Assembly (NCBI GenBank): GCA_002299425.1
Contig: DBNW01000053.1
Coordinates: forward strand, 142,820-202,352
Origin: Methylococcaceae bacterium UBA662
Lineage (GTDB): Bacteria; Pseudomonadota; Gammaproteobacteria; Methylococcales; Methylomonadaceae
DNA length: 59,533 nucleotides
Direction of reading: 5' to 3'
Both the position numbers and the translations under genes were made by a program. Under the pieces are notes generated by a model. The model was not told the DNA's origin, did no database searches, and worked only from the letters and a program-made list of their open reading frames with translations. Shown here in pieces: positions 34,007-42,426 of the stretch. Within the stretch, counting starts at the first letter, position 1; each line of letters starts with the position of its first letter.

Positions 34007-34036
34007 TTGCTAAAAAGTTTTATTATTGTGTTAATA
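34007..34036 (+). promoter_or_regulatory. Promoter-like element in repeat unit 1
   Basis: TTGCTA (34007-34012) and TTAATA (34031-34036) are spaced by 18 bases. The arrangement resembles a sigma70 promoter of medium strength. It is duplicated precisely in unit 2. Confidence 0.4.
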
Positions 34037-34055
34037 AGCTAATCCGCGATAATTG

Positions 34056-34085
34056 TTGCTAAAAAGTTTTATTGTTGTGTTAATA
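34056..34085 (+). promoter_or_regulatory. Promoter-like element in repeat unit 2
   Basis: TTGCTA (34056-34061) and TTAATA (34080-34085) are again 18 bases apart. Transcription from here would start near 34092, giving a leader of roughly 49 bases to the cyp51 ATG at 34141. This is the nearer of two candidate promoters for the sterol operon. Confidence 0.45.
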
Positions 34086-34140
34086 CGCTAATTCGTTGCT
34101 ATGAAACAACGTCTGCTGCGCCAAATTTAAGAGTTCTTGA

Positions 34141-35772
34141 ATGTTACCTACCCCTATCGGAAAAAATGCTGCACTGGGCAAAGAGCCGCCCAAAATGCCC
34201 GGTACCCTGCCGTTGTTGGGCAATATGCTTGAATTTGGCAAAAACCCATTTGCTTATATGATGAAACTGCGGCGAACTTTGGGCGAAATCGGCGAATTTA
34301 GGATGTTCCATCAAAAAATGGTGTTGTTAACAGGCCCAGAGGCCAACGCCGCGTTTTTCCGCGCCCCCGACAACCAGCTGGACCAAAGCCAAGCTTACAA
34401 AATCATGACGCCCATCTTTGGCAAGGGCGTAGTGTTCGATGCGCCGCCACATAAAAAAGACCAGCAATTGAAAATGCTGATGCCGGTGCTGCGCGACAAA
34501 CCGATGCGCGGCTATGCCCAGGTCATCGTCCAGGAAGTCGAACACATGACGGCCACTTGGGGCGAAACAGGTGAGATTGATTTACTAGCGTTCATGAAGG
34601 AACTCACCATCTACACCTCCAGCCATTGCTTGCTAGGCAAGGAATTTCGCTACGAGCTGAATGAGGAATTCGCCCACATCTACCACGACCTTGAAAAAGG
34701 TGTCAATCCGCTGGCGTTTGTTTTTCCCTATCTGCCGTTGCCGGTGTTCCGCCGCCGTGACCGGGCGCGCGTCCGGTTGCAGGAATTGGTCACCGGCATC
34801 ATCGCTAAACGGGCGCAACAAACGGAAAAGAGCGAGGATGCCTTTCAAATGCTCATTGAGGCGCGCTATGACGATGGCAGCCCGCTATCCGCGCATGAGA
34901 TAACCGGCATGTTAATTGGCACTCTCTTCGCCGGTCACCACACTACTGCGGGTACGGCGGCCTGGACTTTGCTGGAACTGGCGCGTAGACCTGATGCGCT
35001 GCGCGCGGTCTTAGCCGAATTGGATACGCATTTTGGTGCTGACGGCGAAGTCACTTTCCAGTCGTTACGCGCAATCCCGGCGTTGGAAAATGTCATTAAA
35101 GAAGTCTTGCGCCTGCACCCGCCGTTGATTTTTTTAATCCGCAAAGTGGTGCAAGACTTTCATTTTAAAGGCTACACGGTCAAAGCTGGGAAATACGTTT
35201 GCACGTCGCCACGGGTGTCTCACCGCATCGCCGATGTTTTTCCAGACCCGGAACACTTCGACCCCGACCGTTACACCGAAAACCGCCAAGAAGACGCTAA
35301 GCCGTTCAGTTGGATCGCTTTTGGCGGCGGCAAGCACAAATGCAGCGGTAACGCCTTCGCCCTGTTGCAGCTCAAGGCTATTTTTTGCATTCTGTTGCGC
35401 CGCTACACCTTTGAACTGGTCAACGAGCAGGACAGCTACCAAGACGATTTCACCCAAATGGTGGTGCAACCGGCATCGCCCTGTCGAATTCGTTATATCA
35501 AACGCCAAGCTATCGATAAACCGGTTACGCAAGCAACAGAAAGCCATCCTGTTCAAGACGGCACAGAGGAACGGCATTTCCACATCACCATCGACCGGGA
35601 GTTGTGCCAAGGCCATGCCACTTGCATGGCCGAAGCACCGGAGCTGTTTCATCTGGACGAAGCCGGCAACTTGGCCCTGTTGCAAGAAACCCCATCCGTA
35701 GCGTTACTGACCAAGGCCCGGCAAGCGGAAAAATACTGCCCCACGCAGGCAATCAACATCGAAATCCATTGA
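34141..35772 (+). CDS. cyp51: Sterol 14alpha-demethylase CYP51 fused to a ferredoxin
   Basis: The 543-residue protein joins a P450 (about 1-455) to a C-terminal 3Fe-4S-type ferredoxin (about 475-543) through a polar linker. P450 landmarks are the I-helix 'AGHHTTAGT', the ExxR helix 'EVLRLHPP' and the haem loop 'FGGGKHKCSGNAF' with ligand C401. The ferredoxin has cysteines at 489, 495 and 533. This is the arrangement described for Methylococcus capsulatus CYP51, which removes the 14alpha-methyl of lanosterol-type sterols. AAGAG lies seven bases before the ATG. It is the first gene of the sterol block. Confidence 0.96.
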   Translation: MLPTPIGKNAALGKEPPKMPGTLPLLGNMLEFGKNPFAYMMKLRRTLGEIGEFRMFHQKMVLLTGPEANAAFFRAPDNQLDQSQAYKIMTPIFGKGVVFDAPPHKKDQQLKMLMPVLRDKPMRGYAQVIVQEVEHMTATWGETGEIDLLAFMKELTIYTSSHCLLGKEFRYELNEEFAHIYHDLEKGVNPLAFVFPYLPLPVFRRRDRARVRLQELVTGIIAKRAQQTEKSEDAFQMLIEARYDDGSPLSAHEITGMLIGTLFAGHHTTAGTAAWTLLELARRPDALRAVLAELDTHFGADGEVTFQSLRAIPALENVIKEVLRLHPPLIFLIRKVVQDFHFKGYTVKAGKYVCTSPRVSHRIADVFPDPEHFDPDRYTENRQEDAKPFSWIAFGGGKHKCSGNAFALLQLKAIFCILLRRYTFELVNEQDSYQDDFTQMVVQPASPCRIRYIKRQAIDKPVTQATESHPVQDGTEERHFHITIDRELCQGHATCMAEAPELFHLDEAGNLALLQETPSVALLTKARQAEKYCPTQAINIEIH

Positions 35773-35786
35773 ATAAAGAGGCAAAC

Positions 35787-36389
35787 ATGGCCGCATACCC
35801 TAGGGCAGAACTTGAAGCAATGGTGGCGCGTTGGCTGGTAGCTAACCGCAATGCCGAACAGGAAGGCAACTGGGCGAAACACTTAGGCCCCCTGTACACC
35901 GACAATGCCGAATACCGCTGGAATATCGGGCCTAATGAGGAATTTGTCGCCCGCAGCCGCGAAGAAATAGAAAACTGGGCACTGGGTGTGCAAATGGCAG
36001 GTTTTGAAGAGTGGCGTTATCCCTACCACCGCATTTTAATCGATGAACAACTGGGTGAGGTGATTGGCCTTTGGCGGCAGGTATCGCCCGCGCTGCGCGA
36101 AGACGGCAGTCCTTATGAAGTGGCCGGCATTGGCGGTTCTTGGTTTCGTTATGGCGGCCATTATCAATGGGAATGGCAACGGGATTTTTTTGATTTGGGT
36201 AACGTGAAAGCCCTGTTTTTTGAATTGGCCGCTGACGGCAAACTGGACCCCGCCGTAAAAAGAAAATTAAGCCAACTGGCCAAGGGGCGTTTGTTGCCCG
36301 GCCATGAAAGGTTACGCAATCCACCCAGTTTATTTAAGAAAATCAAAGGCCTGATAGCCTTACTTGGGATTGTTTTATGGGCCAAATAA
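35787..36389 (+). CDS. NTF2/SnoaL-like protein of the sterol cluster
   Basis: From the ATG at 35787 (GAGG six bases upstream) the protein is 200 residues. The first 130 read as a SnoaL/NTF2-like cone: an N-terminal helix 'VARWLVANRNAEQEGNWAKHLGPLYTDNAEYRW' (recognisable pieces), then strands with 'YPYHRILIDEQLGEVIGLWRQVSP' and 'IGGSWFRYGGHYQWEWQRDFFDLGNV'. The tail is basic and ends in a short hydrophobic stretch ('GLIALLGIVLWAK') that could attach it to the membrane. Members of the fold include steroid isomerases and hydratases, so an enzymatic or binding role on sterol intermediates is plausible. It lies 14 bases after cyp51, in the same direction. No function is established. Confidence 0.75.
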   Translation: MAAYPRAELEAMVARWLVANRNAEQEGNWAKHLGPLYTDNAEYRWNIGPNEEFVARSREEIENWALGVQMAGFEEWRYPYHRILIDEQLGEVIGLWRQVSPALREDGSPYEVAGIGGSWFRYGGHYQWEWQRDFFDLGNVKALFFELAADGKLDPAVKRKLSQLAKGRLLPGHERLRNPPSLFKKIKGLIALLGIVLWAK

Positions 36390-36456
36390 AGCAGACAGCG
36401 GCGGCTGTTTTATCGCTTTCTGCATACCCGCACACTAACGCTACTTCAACTCGCTT

Positions 36457-38709
36457 ATGAATTCTGTGTTGGCCGTAAAACCCAGCTGGAAAAATTGGCG
36501 GCTGCTCACTGAGCACGGCCGGCACGTTTGGGCTTATCAAGCCCATGCGTCCCACATCGACCGGCATTTAGAAAATGCCGACGCCGTGGATGCTGGAGAA
36601 ATCGCCCGGCTCACGGAGGATTTTCGGTTTGACCCATCCGAAAACCCTAATTCCGGCGACCAAGTCTTCAGGCATACGGCCATAAACGCACGCTACCAAG
36701 CATTCAGCGGGCAAATCCCCTGCCCTGACCATCCCGGCCAGCAAAAAATCGTCGCCGCCGTTATCAAAGGGATCAACTATTTTTCCTTCCTACAAAGCGA
36801 GGACGGGCATTGGCCGGGGGATTACGGCGGCCCGCTATTTTTGTTGCCTGGCTTGTTAATTGCCTCTTACCTTTCCAATACGCCGTTTCCCAAAGCGCAT
36901 CAGGAAATGATGAAACTTTATGTGGGCAACCACCAAAACCCGGATGGCGGCTGGGGCCTGCACATAGAAGGCCCATCGACCCTGCTCGGCACGGTCTTAA
37001 ACTATGTGTCATTGCGGATTTTGGGGGTCGATAAAAACCATAAAAATTTGATAAAAGCCAGGGCATGGATCAAAGACAACGGCGGTGCCACCGGCATCCC
37101 TTCCTGGGGCAAATTTTATCTGGCCCTTTTAAATTGCTACGATTGGAACGGCTGCCATAGTCTGTTCCCGGAAATGTGGCTGTTGCCCCGCTGGCTACCC
37201 GTACACCCCTGGCGTTACTGGTGCCATAGCCGCATGGTCTATTTGCCGATGGCTTATTGTTATGGCCAGAGGATTAAGGCCCCGGAAAATGATTTCATCC
37301 GGTCCCTACGCGAAGAAATTTATATCCAGGATTTCAACTCGATTGACTGGCCTAAGCAACGCAGTGCGGTGTGTGAAAAAGACGTTTACAGCCAACCATC
37401 GCCGGTATTGAAGTGGCTAAATTTTTTCACCAACACCTATGAAAAAATCAAATGCGCTTGGCTGCGAACAAAAGCTTTGGATTTCATCGTGGCTTATTTG
37501 AACGCGGAAGACCAGCAGACCGCTTACATCAATTTAGGCCCGGTCAACCAGGCGATCAATTCCATCAGCATCTGGCATGTGTACGGGGCAGATTCAGAAC
37601 CATTCCAAAACCATGTAACACGCTGGTTTGATTATCTGTGGGTGGCCGAAGACGGCATGAAAATGAGCGGCTACAACGGCTCGCAGCTTTGGGATACCGC
37701 TTTCGCCACCCGCGCCATGCTGGAAAGCAGTTTGGGCCGACAGTTCCCGGAAACACTGGTTAAAGGCTATGCGTTCATCGATGCTGCACAAATAAAATCC
37801 GAGCATCCAAGCCATGCCCAGTATTTTCGGCATCCGATGATCGGCAGTTGGCCCTTTTCCACAGCGGAGAATGGCTGGCCGGTAGCCGACTGTACCGCTG
37901 AAGGTCTCAGTGCCCTCTTGGCACTGCATAACTGTGGCCTGATAAAACCCTCGATTGGTGAGGAACGCATTCAACACGCTGTTGATGTGATTTTGTCTTA
38001 CCAAAACCCCGACGGCGGCTGGGCTACCTATGAAGTGACGCGCGCGCCAAAATGGCTAGAACAGCTTAATCCGTCCGAAATATTTGCCGATATAATGGCC
38101 GATTATTCCTGGACTGAATGCAGCGCGGCCTGCGTACAAGCCTTGCTTGAAATGCAGCGCAGTTACCCGGCCTACAAAACCGCTGACCTGGGCAAAGCCA
38201 TTACGGCTGGCATAAGCTTTATCCTGAAACAACAGCGGCTTGATGGCTCCTGGTACGGCGGCTGGGGGGTGTGTTTTACTTACGCCACTTGGTTTGGCGT
38301 CGAGACCTTAAGCCAAGCTTTAAGCGACGGTTATGGCGATGCCAGCGTGCTTAAAACACGCATCCACGCTGCCTGCCAATTTTTAGTCCAAAAGCAAAAA
38401 GTTGACGGCGGTTGGGGCGAAACCTATGAATCCTGCGCCAAACAGGTTTATACCGAAGCGGCGCAATCGCAAGTGGTCAATACCGCCTGGGCTTTGTTGG
38501 CACTGATGGCCGCCGATTTTGAAGACACCCACACCATTGAGCGGGGTGTCCTGCTAGTTCTGAACAGACAAACTGAGCTAGGTGATTGGTTACAAGAACG
38601 CATTTCCGGGGTTTTTAACTACAACTGTATGATAACTTACGCCAATTATAGGAACATTTTTCCTATCTGGGCCCTGGGGCGATACGTTAAAAAATATGTC
38701 GAGACCTGA
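36457..38709 (+). CDS. osc: Oxidosqualene cyclase (lanosterol synthase type)
   Basis: At 750 residues this is a full-length triterpene cyclase. The catalytic acid motif reads DCTAE (478-482), the form found in oxidosqualene cyclases, not the DDTA of squalene-hopene cyclases. QW repeats are visible ('QNPDGGWGLH', 'QNPDGGWATYE', 'QRLDGSWYGGWG', 'QKVDGGWGE'), as is 'GPVNQAINSISIWHVYG' near the active site. It converts 2,3-oxidosqualene to lanosterol or a related sterol as a monotopic membrane enzyme. It lies 67 bases after the NTF2-like gene and 49 before the epoxidase gene. Confidence 0.95.
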   Translation: MNSVLAVKPSWKNWRLLTEHGRHVWAYQAHASHIDRHLENADAVDAGEIARLTEDFRFDPSENPNSGDQVFRHTAINARYQAFSGQIPCPDHPGQQKIVAAVIKGINYFSFLQSEDGHWPGDYGGPLFLLPGLLIASYLSNTPFPKAHQEMMKLYVGNHQNPDGGWGLHIEGPSTLLGTVLNYVSLRILGVDKNHKNLIKARAWIKDNGGATGIPSWGKFYLALLNCYDWNGCHSLFPEMWLLPRWLPVHPWRYWCHSRMVYLPMAYCYGQRIKAPENDFIRSLREEIYIQDFNSIDWPKQRSAVCEKDVYSQPSPVLKWLNFFTNTYEKIKCAWLRTKALDFIVAYLNAEDQQTAYINLGPVNQAINSISIWHVYGADSEPFQNHVTRWFDYLWVAEDGMKMSGYNGSQLWDTAFATRAMLESSLGRQFPETLVKGYAFIDAAQIKSEHPSHAQYFRHPMIGSWPFSTAENGWPVADCTAEGLSALLALHNCGLIKPSIGEERIQHAVDVILSYQNPDGGWATYEVTRAPKWLEQLNPSEIFADIMADYSWTECSAACVQALLEMQRSYPAYKTADLGKAITAGISFILKQQRLDGSWYGGWGVCFTYATWFGVETLSQALSDGYGDASVLKTRIHAACQFLVQKQKVDGGWGETYESCAKQVYTEAAQSQVVNTAWALLALMAADFEDTHTIERGVLLVLNRQTELGDWLQERISGVFNYNCMITYANYRNIFPIWALGRYVKKYVET

Positions 38710-38758
38710 CTAAACCACCCATGCAGCAGCCCTAAGTTTTTGTCACAAGTAGCGCAAC

Positions 38759-40153
38759 ATGAAATCTGAATTCGATATTTGCATCATCGGCGCGGGTATG
38801 GCAGGGGCGACCATTGCCGCCTACCTTGCCCCCCGAGGCATTAAAATTGCCTTAATTGATCAATGCTTTAAGGAAAAAAAGCGCATAGTTGGCGAATTGT
38901 TGCAGCCTGGAGCGGTGTTGTCGCTGGCACAAATGGGGCTTGGGCAGTTACTGGATGGCTTCGACGCTCAGCCGGTGGAAGGCTATGCGCTGTTAAAAGA
39001 CAAAGAACAGTGCACGATACCGTACCCGGCCGGCTACAACGGCATGGGCCTGCACAATGGCCGGTTTTTGCAGCAAATCAGGGCTAGTGCGCTGGCTCAC
39101 ACATCGGTTACGCAAATTCACGGTAAAGCATTGAAGTTACTTGAAAATAACCGGAATGAAATCATTGGCCTAAGCTACCGTGATGCCGCCACATCCCAAG
39201 TTCGCCCCCTTTATGCGCCCTTAACTATCACCAGCGACGGTTTTTTTTCCAATTTCAGGGCGCACCTAAGCAACAACCACAAAACCGTGACATCGTACTT
39301 CATCGGTTTAATCCTAAACCACTGCACCATGCCATTCCCACGGCATGGGCATGTGTTTTTATCCGGTCCAACACCTTTTATTTGCTACCCGATTTCCAAC
39401 AACGAAGTCAGGCTGCTCATCGATTTTCCGGGTGAACAATTGCCGAAACGGGCACTGCTGCAACAGCACCTAGACACCAATGTCACGCCGTTTATTCCCG
39501 AACCGATGCTGGACAGCTATCAAAAAGCCCTGCATGAAGGCCGTTTCAAGGTAATGCCCAACCATTACATGCCGGCCAAGCCCATCATCCGCAAAGGCGC
39601 AGTCATGCTCGGTGATGCGCTGAACATGCGCCACCCGCTGACCGGAGGAGGCTTGACCGCCGTATTTTCAGATATTCAGATTTTAAGCGGGCATTTATTG
39701 GCCATGTCCGATTTCAACGACACGGATCTTATCCACAAAAAAATTGAAGCCTATTACCGAGACAGGCAAAGCGCCAACACCAATTTAAACATCCTCGCCA
39801 ATGCGCTTTATGCGGTGATGTCCAACGATTTACTGAAAACGGCCGTGTTCAACTACTTGCAGTGCGGCGGCACCAACGCGCAGGAGTCCATCGCCATTTT
39901 GGCCGGTCTCAACAGAAATCATTTTTCATTGCTCAAACAGTTCTGCTTCCTAGCCCTGTTTGGGGCCTGGAATTTGGTTCAAAGCAACGTCTTGAATTTA
40001 CCGAAGGCCGTAAGGCTGTTGTCAGATGCCTTCACTATCATTAAACCGTTAACCCAAAACGAACTGTCGCAGATGAGCATTGCTTTCCCTTATTGGGGTA
40101 GATTAAAAACGTTTACTGATTTTAGTTACGTTAAAACGCAAAACAAATCTTAA
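38759..40153 (+). CDS. sqmo: Squalene monooxygenase (epoxidase)
   Basis: The 464-residue flavoprotein has an N-terminal FAD fold ('DICIIGAGMAGATIAAYLA', G11-G13-G16), 'GELLQPGAVLSLAQMGLG', and the second FAD motif 'MLGDALNMRHPLTGGGLTAVFSD', the squalene epoxidase signature. It inserts oxygen into squalene giving 2,3-oxidosqualene, the substrate of the cyclase just upstream. The C-terminal region is hydrophobic, in keeping with a membrane-associated enzyme. It needs FAD, NADPH and a reductase not encoded here. Confidence 0.95.
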   Translation: MKSEFDICIIGAGMAGATIAAYLAPRGIKIALIDQCFKEKKRIVGELLQPGAVLSLAQMGLGQLLDGFDAQPVEGYALLKDKEQCTIPYPAGYNGMGLHNGRFLQQIRASALAHTSVTQIHGKALKLLENNRNEIIGLSYRDAATSQVRPLYAPLTITSDGFFSNFRAHLSNNHKTVTSYFIGLILNHCTMPFPRHGHVFLSGPTPFICYPISNNEVRLLIDFPGEQLPKRALLQQHLDTNVTPFIPEPMLDSYQKALHEGRFKVMPNHYMPAKPIIRKGAVMLGDALNMRHPLTGGGLTAVFSDIQILSGHLLAMSDFNDTDLIHKKIEAYYRDRQSANTNLNILANALYAVMSNDLLKTAVFNYLQCGGTNAQESIAILAGLNRNHFSLLKQFCFLALFGAWNLVQSNVLNLPKAVRLLSDAFTIIKPLTQNELSQMSIAFPYWGRLKTFTDFSYVKTQNKS

Positions 40154-40246
40154 AACCCGGTCGCTCGGCAACGGGCTAAGCCGCAGACAGCCACCGGCAG
40201 TCCATGCCCCCGCCTGCCAAGCCTGGCTCAACTCTGGATGATATTC

Positions 40247-41263
40247 ATGAACACAGGAAAATCTTTGGTCACCGGGGCCACCGGCCACCTTGGTGCTAAT
40301 TTAATCCGGCACCTGCTCAACGCAGGCGAGCAGGTGCGGGTGATGCTGCGCGGCCAGCGTGACAACAGTGCTTTAGACGGGCTGGAGCTGGAGCGGGTCT
40401 ACGCCGACCTGCGCGATGGCAGCGCGGTAGCTGCTGCCGTCTCCGGTTGCACCCGAATTTACCATTGTGCGGCGTTGGTATCCACCGTAGCGGGTAACAC
40501 GGCTCATAAACGCGATCTTTTTGACACCAACGTTCTAGGCACCGTGCATATCCTGAAGGCGGCGGAACGCCACGGCGTCGACAAAGTAGTGGTGTCCGGG
40601 TCTTTGAGTGCCACCGGCTACCAACCCGGCCGTCCCAGCCACGAAGATATGCCGTTTTACCCGTTCGACCGCCACCTGCCTTACGGCTTTACCAAGCACC
40701 TGGTTGAACACGAATGCCTAAAAGCCCATGCTAACGGCCTTAACGTAGTGGTTGCCAGTTCCTGTGCCATCATCGGCCCGCACGACTACGCACCCTCGCG
40801 GTTGGGTCGGGTGCTGATTGATTTTGCTCACGGTGCTTTGCGGGCCTACATTCCCGGCGGCTTTGAGTTTGTATCCAGCCAGGATATTGCCGAAGGCCAC
40901 ATTTTGGCCATGCGCCACGGTCGCTCTGGGCAAAAATACATTTTCAGCACGGCCTATGCCAGCGTGGATGATTTACTGGCATTGTTTCAGCAAGTCACCC
41001 GCCGACCGCTGCCCGCGCTGCGCTTGCCACCGGTATTAATGGCGGCCTTAGCCGAAGTAGCCGACAAAACCTGGTATCAGGCATTCCCCAACCGGCCCCG
41101 GCGCTTTACCCCGGGCGCCGTGCGCTTATTGCAGATGCGGCGCCAAGCCGGTCACGATAAGGCTCAACAAGAGCTGGGCTACCAACCTAGCTCATTGCGC
41201 CAAGCGGTGCAGGCCGCCTACGACGATTTTGTCCGCCGTGGCCTGATTGTCCCTGTGCAGTAA
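40247..41263 (+). CDS. sdmB: NAD(P)-dependent sterol dehydrogenase SdmB (C-4 demethylation)
   Basis: The 338-residue protein is an extended SDR with the Rossmann motif GATGHLG (about residues 10-16), 'YHCAALVST', a Ser in 'SGSLSATGY' and the catalytic YGFTK. It is related to 3beta-hydroxysteroid dehydrogenases and to HpnA. With SdmA it removes one C-4 methyl from sterols in Methylococcus. Oxidising the 3-OH promotes loss of the C-4 carboxyl group. The ATG at 40247 is preferred over 40238 because the ribosome-binding sequence GGA is better spaced. sdmA follows after 39 bases. Confidence 0.88.
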   Translation: MNTGKSLVTGATGHLGANLIRHLLNAGEQVRVMLRGQRDNSALDGLELERVYADLRDGSAVAAAVSGCTRIYHCAALVSTVAGNTAHKRDLFDTNVLGTVHILKAAERHGVDKVVVSGSLSATGYQPGRPSHEDMPFYPFDRHLPYGFTKHLVEHECLKAHANGLNVVVASSCAIIGPHDYAPSRLGRVLIDFAHGALRAYIPGGFEFVSSQDIAEGHILAMRHGRSGQKYIFSTAYASVDDLLALFQQVTRRPLPALRLPPVLMAALAEVADKTWYQAFPNRPRRFTPGAVRLLQMRRQAGHDKAQQELGYQPSSLRQAVQAAYDDFVRRGLIVPVQ

Positions 41264-41302
41264 CCCTTAACTCCCCGCTAACACCGAACCGGTGCCACTA
41301 AT

Positions 41303-42421
41303 ATGAGCAAAGCACAGACCCGATTGCCTCCGCCCACTTTCGCGGAAGCTAAAAATTCCCGGCAAAAGGCTCGCGCCGCCGGTCTGGACCCGGACCGCTG
41401 GTACGCTGTGGAATACGCCAGTGCAGTCAAAAAAGGCCAGGTGCGTGAAGTGATTTTCTGGAACACTTCCATTGCTCTGTACCGAGGTGAAGACAGTGTG
41501 CTGGCGGCCATGCAGAACCGCTGCCCACACCGCCAGCTAAAGTTATCGCATGGCGCGGTGGACAAATGCAGCCTGCGCTGCGCCTATCATGGCTGGTCTT
41601 TTAACAGGGATGGCCGGCTGGAAGACTATTCCCACGATAACTTTGGCAAGCCGCTGATCAAAAGACAGGTCAAGACTTACCCCGTGCAAGTCCGTTATGG
41701 CCTAATCTGGCTGTTCCCCGGCGACCCGGAACTGGCTGGCGAGCACCGGATTCCTGAAATACCCGAACTGTCAGGCACTGATCCCTGGGCTCATTTTGCC
41801 ACTGATTTGACCTGGCGCACCCATCATTCTATGGTGATGGACAACATCTGCGATTTTTCCCACGCCTTTCTGCACCGCAAATACCAGCCCTTCACCGGTG
41901 CCACACTGACCCACCACGAGGCGGACGAAGACAGGGTGTACTTAACGTACGACACCTACCTGGCGGGTGGCCGCATTTCCGGGATTTTCGTCGATCGCAA
42001 CCGGGTTAACACCCGCGCCATAGAGCTGTGCTACCAATACCCCTACCAATGGACCAACACCGGCGATAGCATCAAAAATTGGTCGTTCCTGCTGCCCATC
42101 GACGAACGCACCACCCGCGTATTTTTCCTGTTTTACTTCGACGCCCTAAAAATTCCCCTGACGGCCATAAAAACCCCTAAATGGCTGACCCAACTGGTGT
42201 TGAACATTGCCAAGCCGTTAGTATTCCGGCCCATTCTGGCAGAAGACGGCATGGCCCTGGAAGCCGAACAAGTAGGCTACGAAGCCCACTGGGACGCCCC
42301 GCCCATAGAGCTTAACCCGGTGGTGCCGCTGTTCCAGCGCTTGACTGCGCGCAAGTGGCAAAACTACTTGGAGCGCAACACACCCGCCCCGCTTGATTGT
42401 CTGGCCCATGAGATAACCTAA
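41303..42421 (+). CDS. sdmA: Rieske oxygenase SdmA (sterol C-4 demethylation)
   Basis: The 372-residue protein carries a Rieske 2Fe-2S domain, CPH then CAYHGW (C-x-H-x16-C-x2-H), followed by the mononuclear iron site 'DNICDFSHAFLH'. It matches the SdmA family that oxidises a C-4 methyl of sterols in aerobic methanotrophs, in place of the eukaryotic ERG25 enzyme. 'VKTYPVQVRYGLIWLFPGDP' is a family-typical element. Electrons must come from a ferredoxin or reductase; the ferredoxin fused to CYP51 is one local candidate (inference). It lies upstream of bstA by six bases. Confidence 0.92.
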   Translation: MSKAQTRLPPPTFAEAKNSRQKARAAGLDPDRWYAVEYASAVKKGQVREVIFWNTSIALYRGEDSVLAAMQNRCPHRQLKLSHGAVDKCSLRCAYHGWSFNRDGRLEDYSHDNFGKPLIKRQVKTYPVQVRYGLIWLFPGDPELAGEHRIPEIPELSGTDPWAHFATDLTWRTHHSMVMDNICDFSHAFLHRKYQPFTGATLTHHEADEDRVYLTYDTYLAGGRISGIFVDRNRVNTRAIELCYQYPYQWTNTGDSIKNWSFLLPIDERTTRVFFLFYFDALKIPLTAIKTPKWLTQLVLNIAKPLVFRPILAEDGMALEAEQVGYEAHWDAPPIELNPVVPLFQRLTARKWQNYLERNTPAPLDCLAHEIT

Positions 42422-42426
42422 AGCCC

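Larger units (their letters stand above)
33998..34095. repeat. Tandem duplication of a 49-bp unit upstream of cyp51
   Basis: Unit 1 (33998-34046) and unit 2 (34047-34095) are directly adjacent, begin CGATAAT, and match at 45 of 49 positions by direct comparison (differences at unit positions 8, 28, 40 and 47). A short third fragment (GTTGCTA) follows at 34095-34101. The unit is much more AT-rich than the flanking genes and contains a promoter-like -35/-10 pair. It ends about 45 bases before the cyp51 start. Confidence 0.9.

Noticed and set aside
33801..34013. Open frame of about 70 codons between pntB and cyp51
   Set aside because: No ribosome binding site, no recognisable protein pattern, and it runs into the tandem repeat. 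Probably chance.
33998..34095. Tandem repeat as a CRISPR array
   Set aside because: The two units are adjacent with no spacers, only two copies exist and there are no cas genes.
36457..38709. Squalene-hopene cyclase
   Set aside because: The acid motif is DCTAE, as in oxidosqualene cyclases, and a squalene epoxidase gene follows directly.
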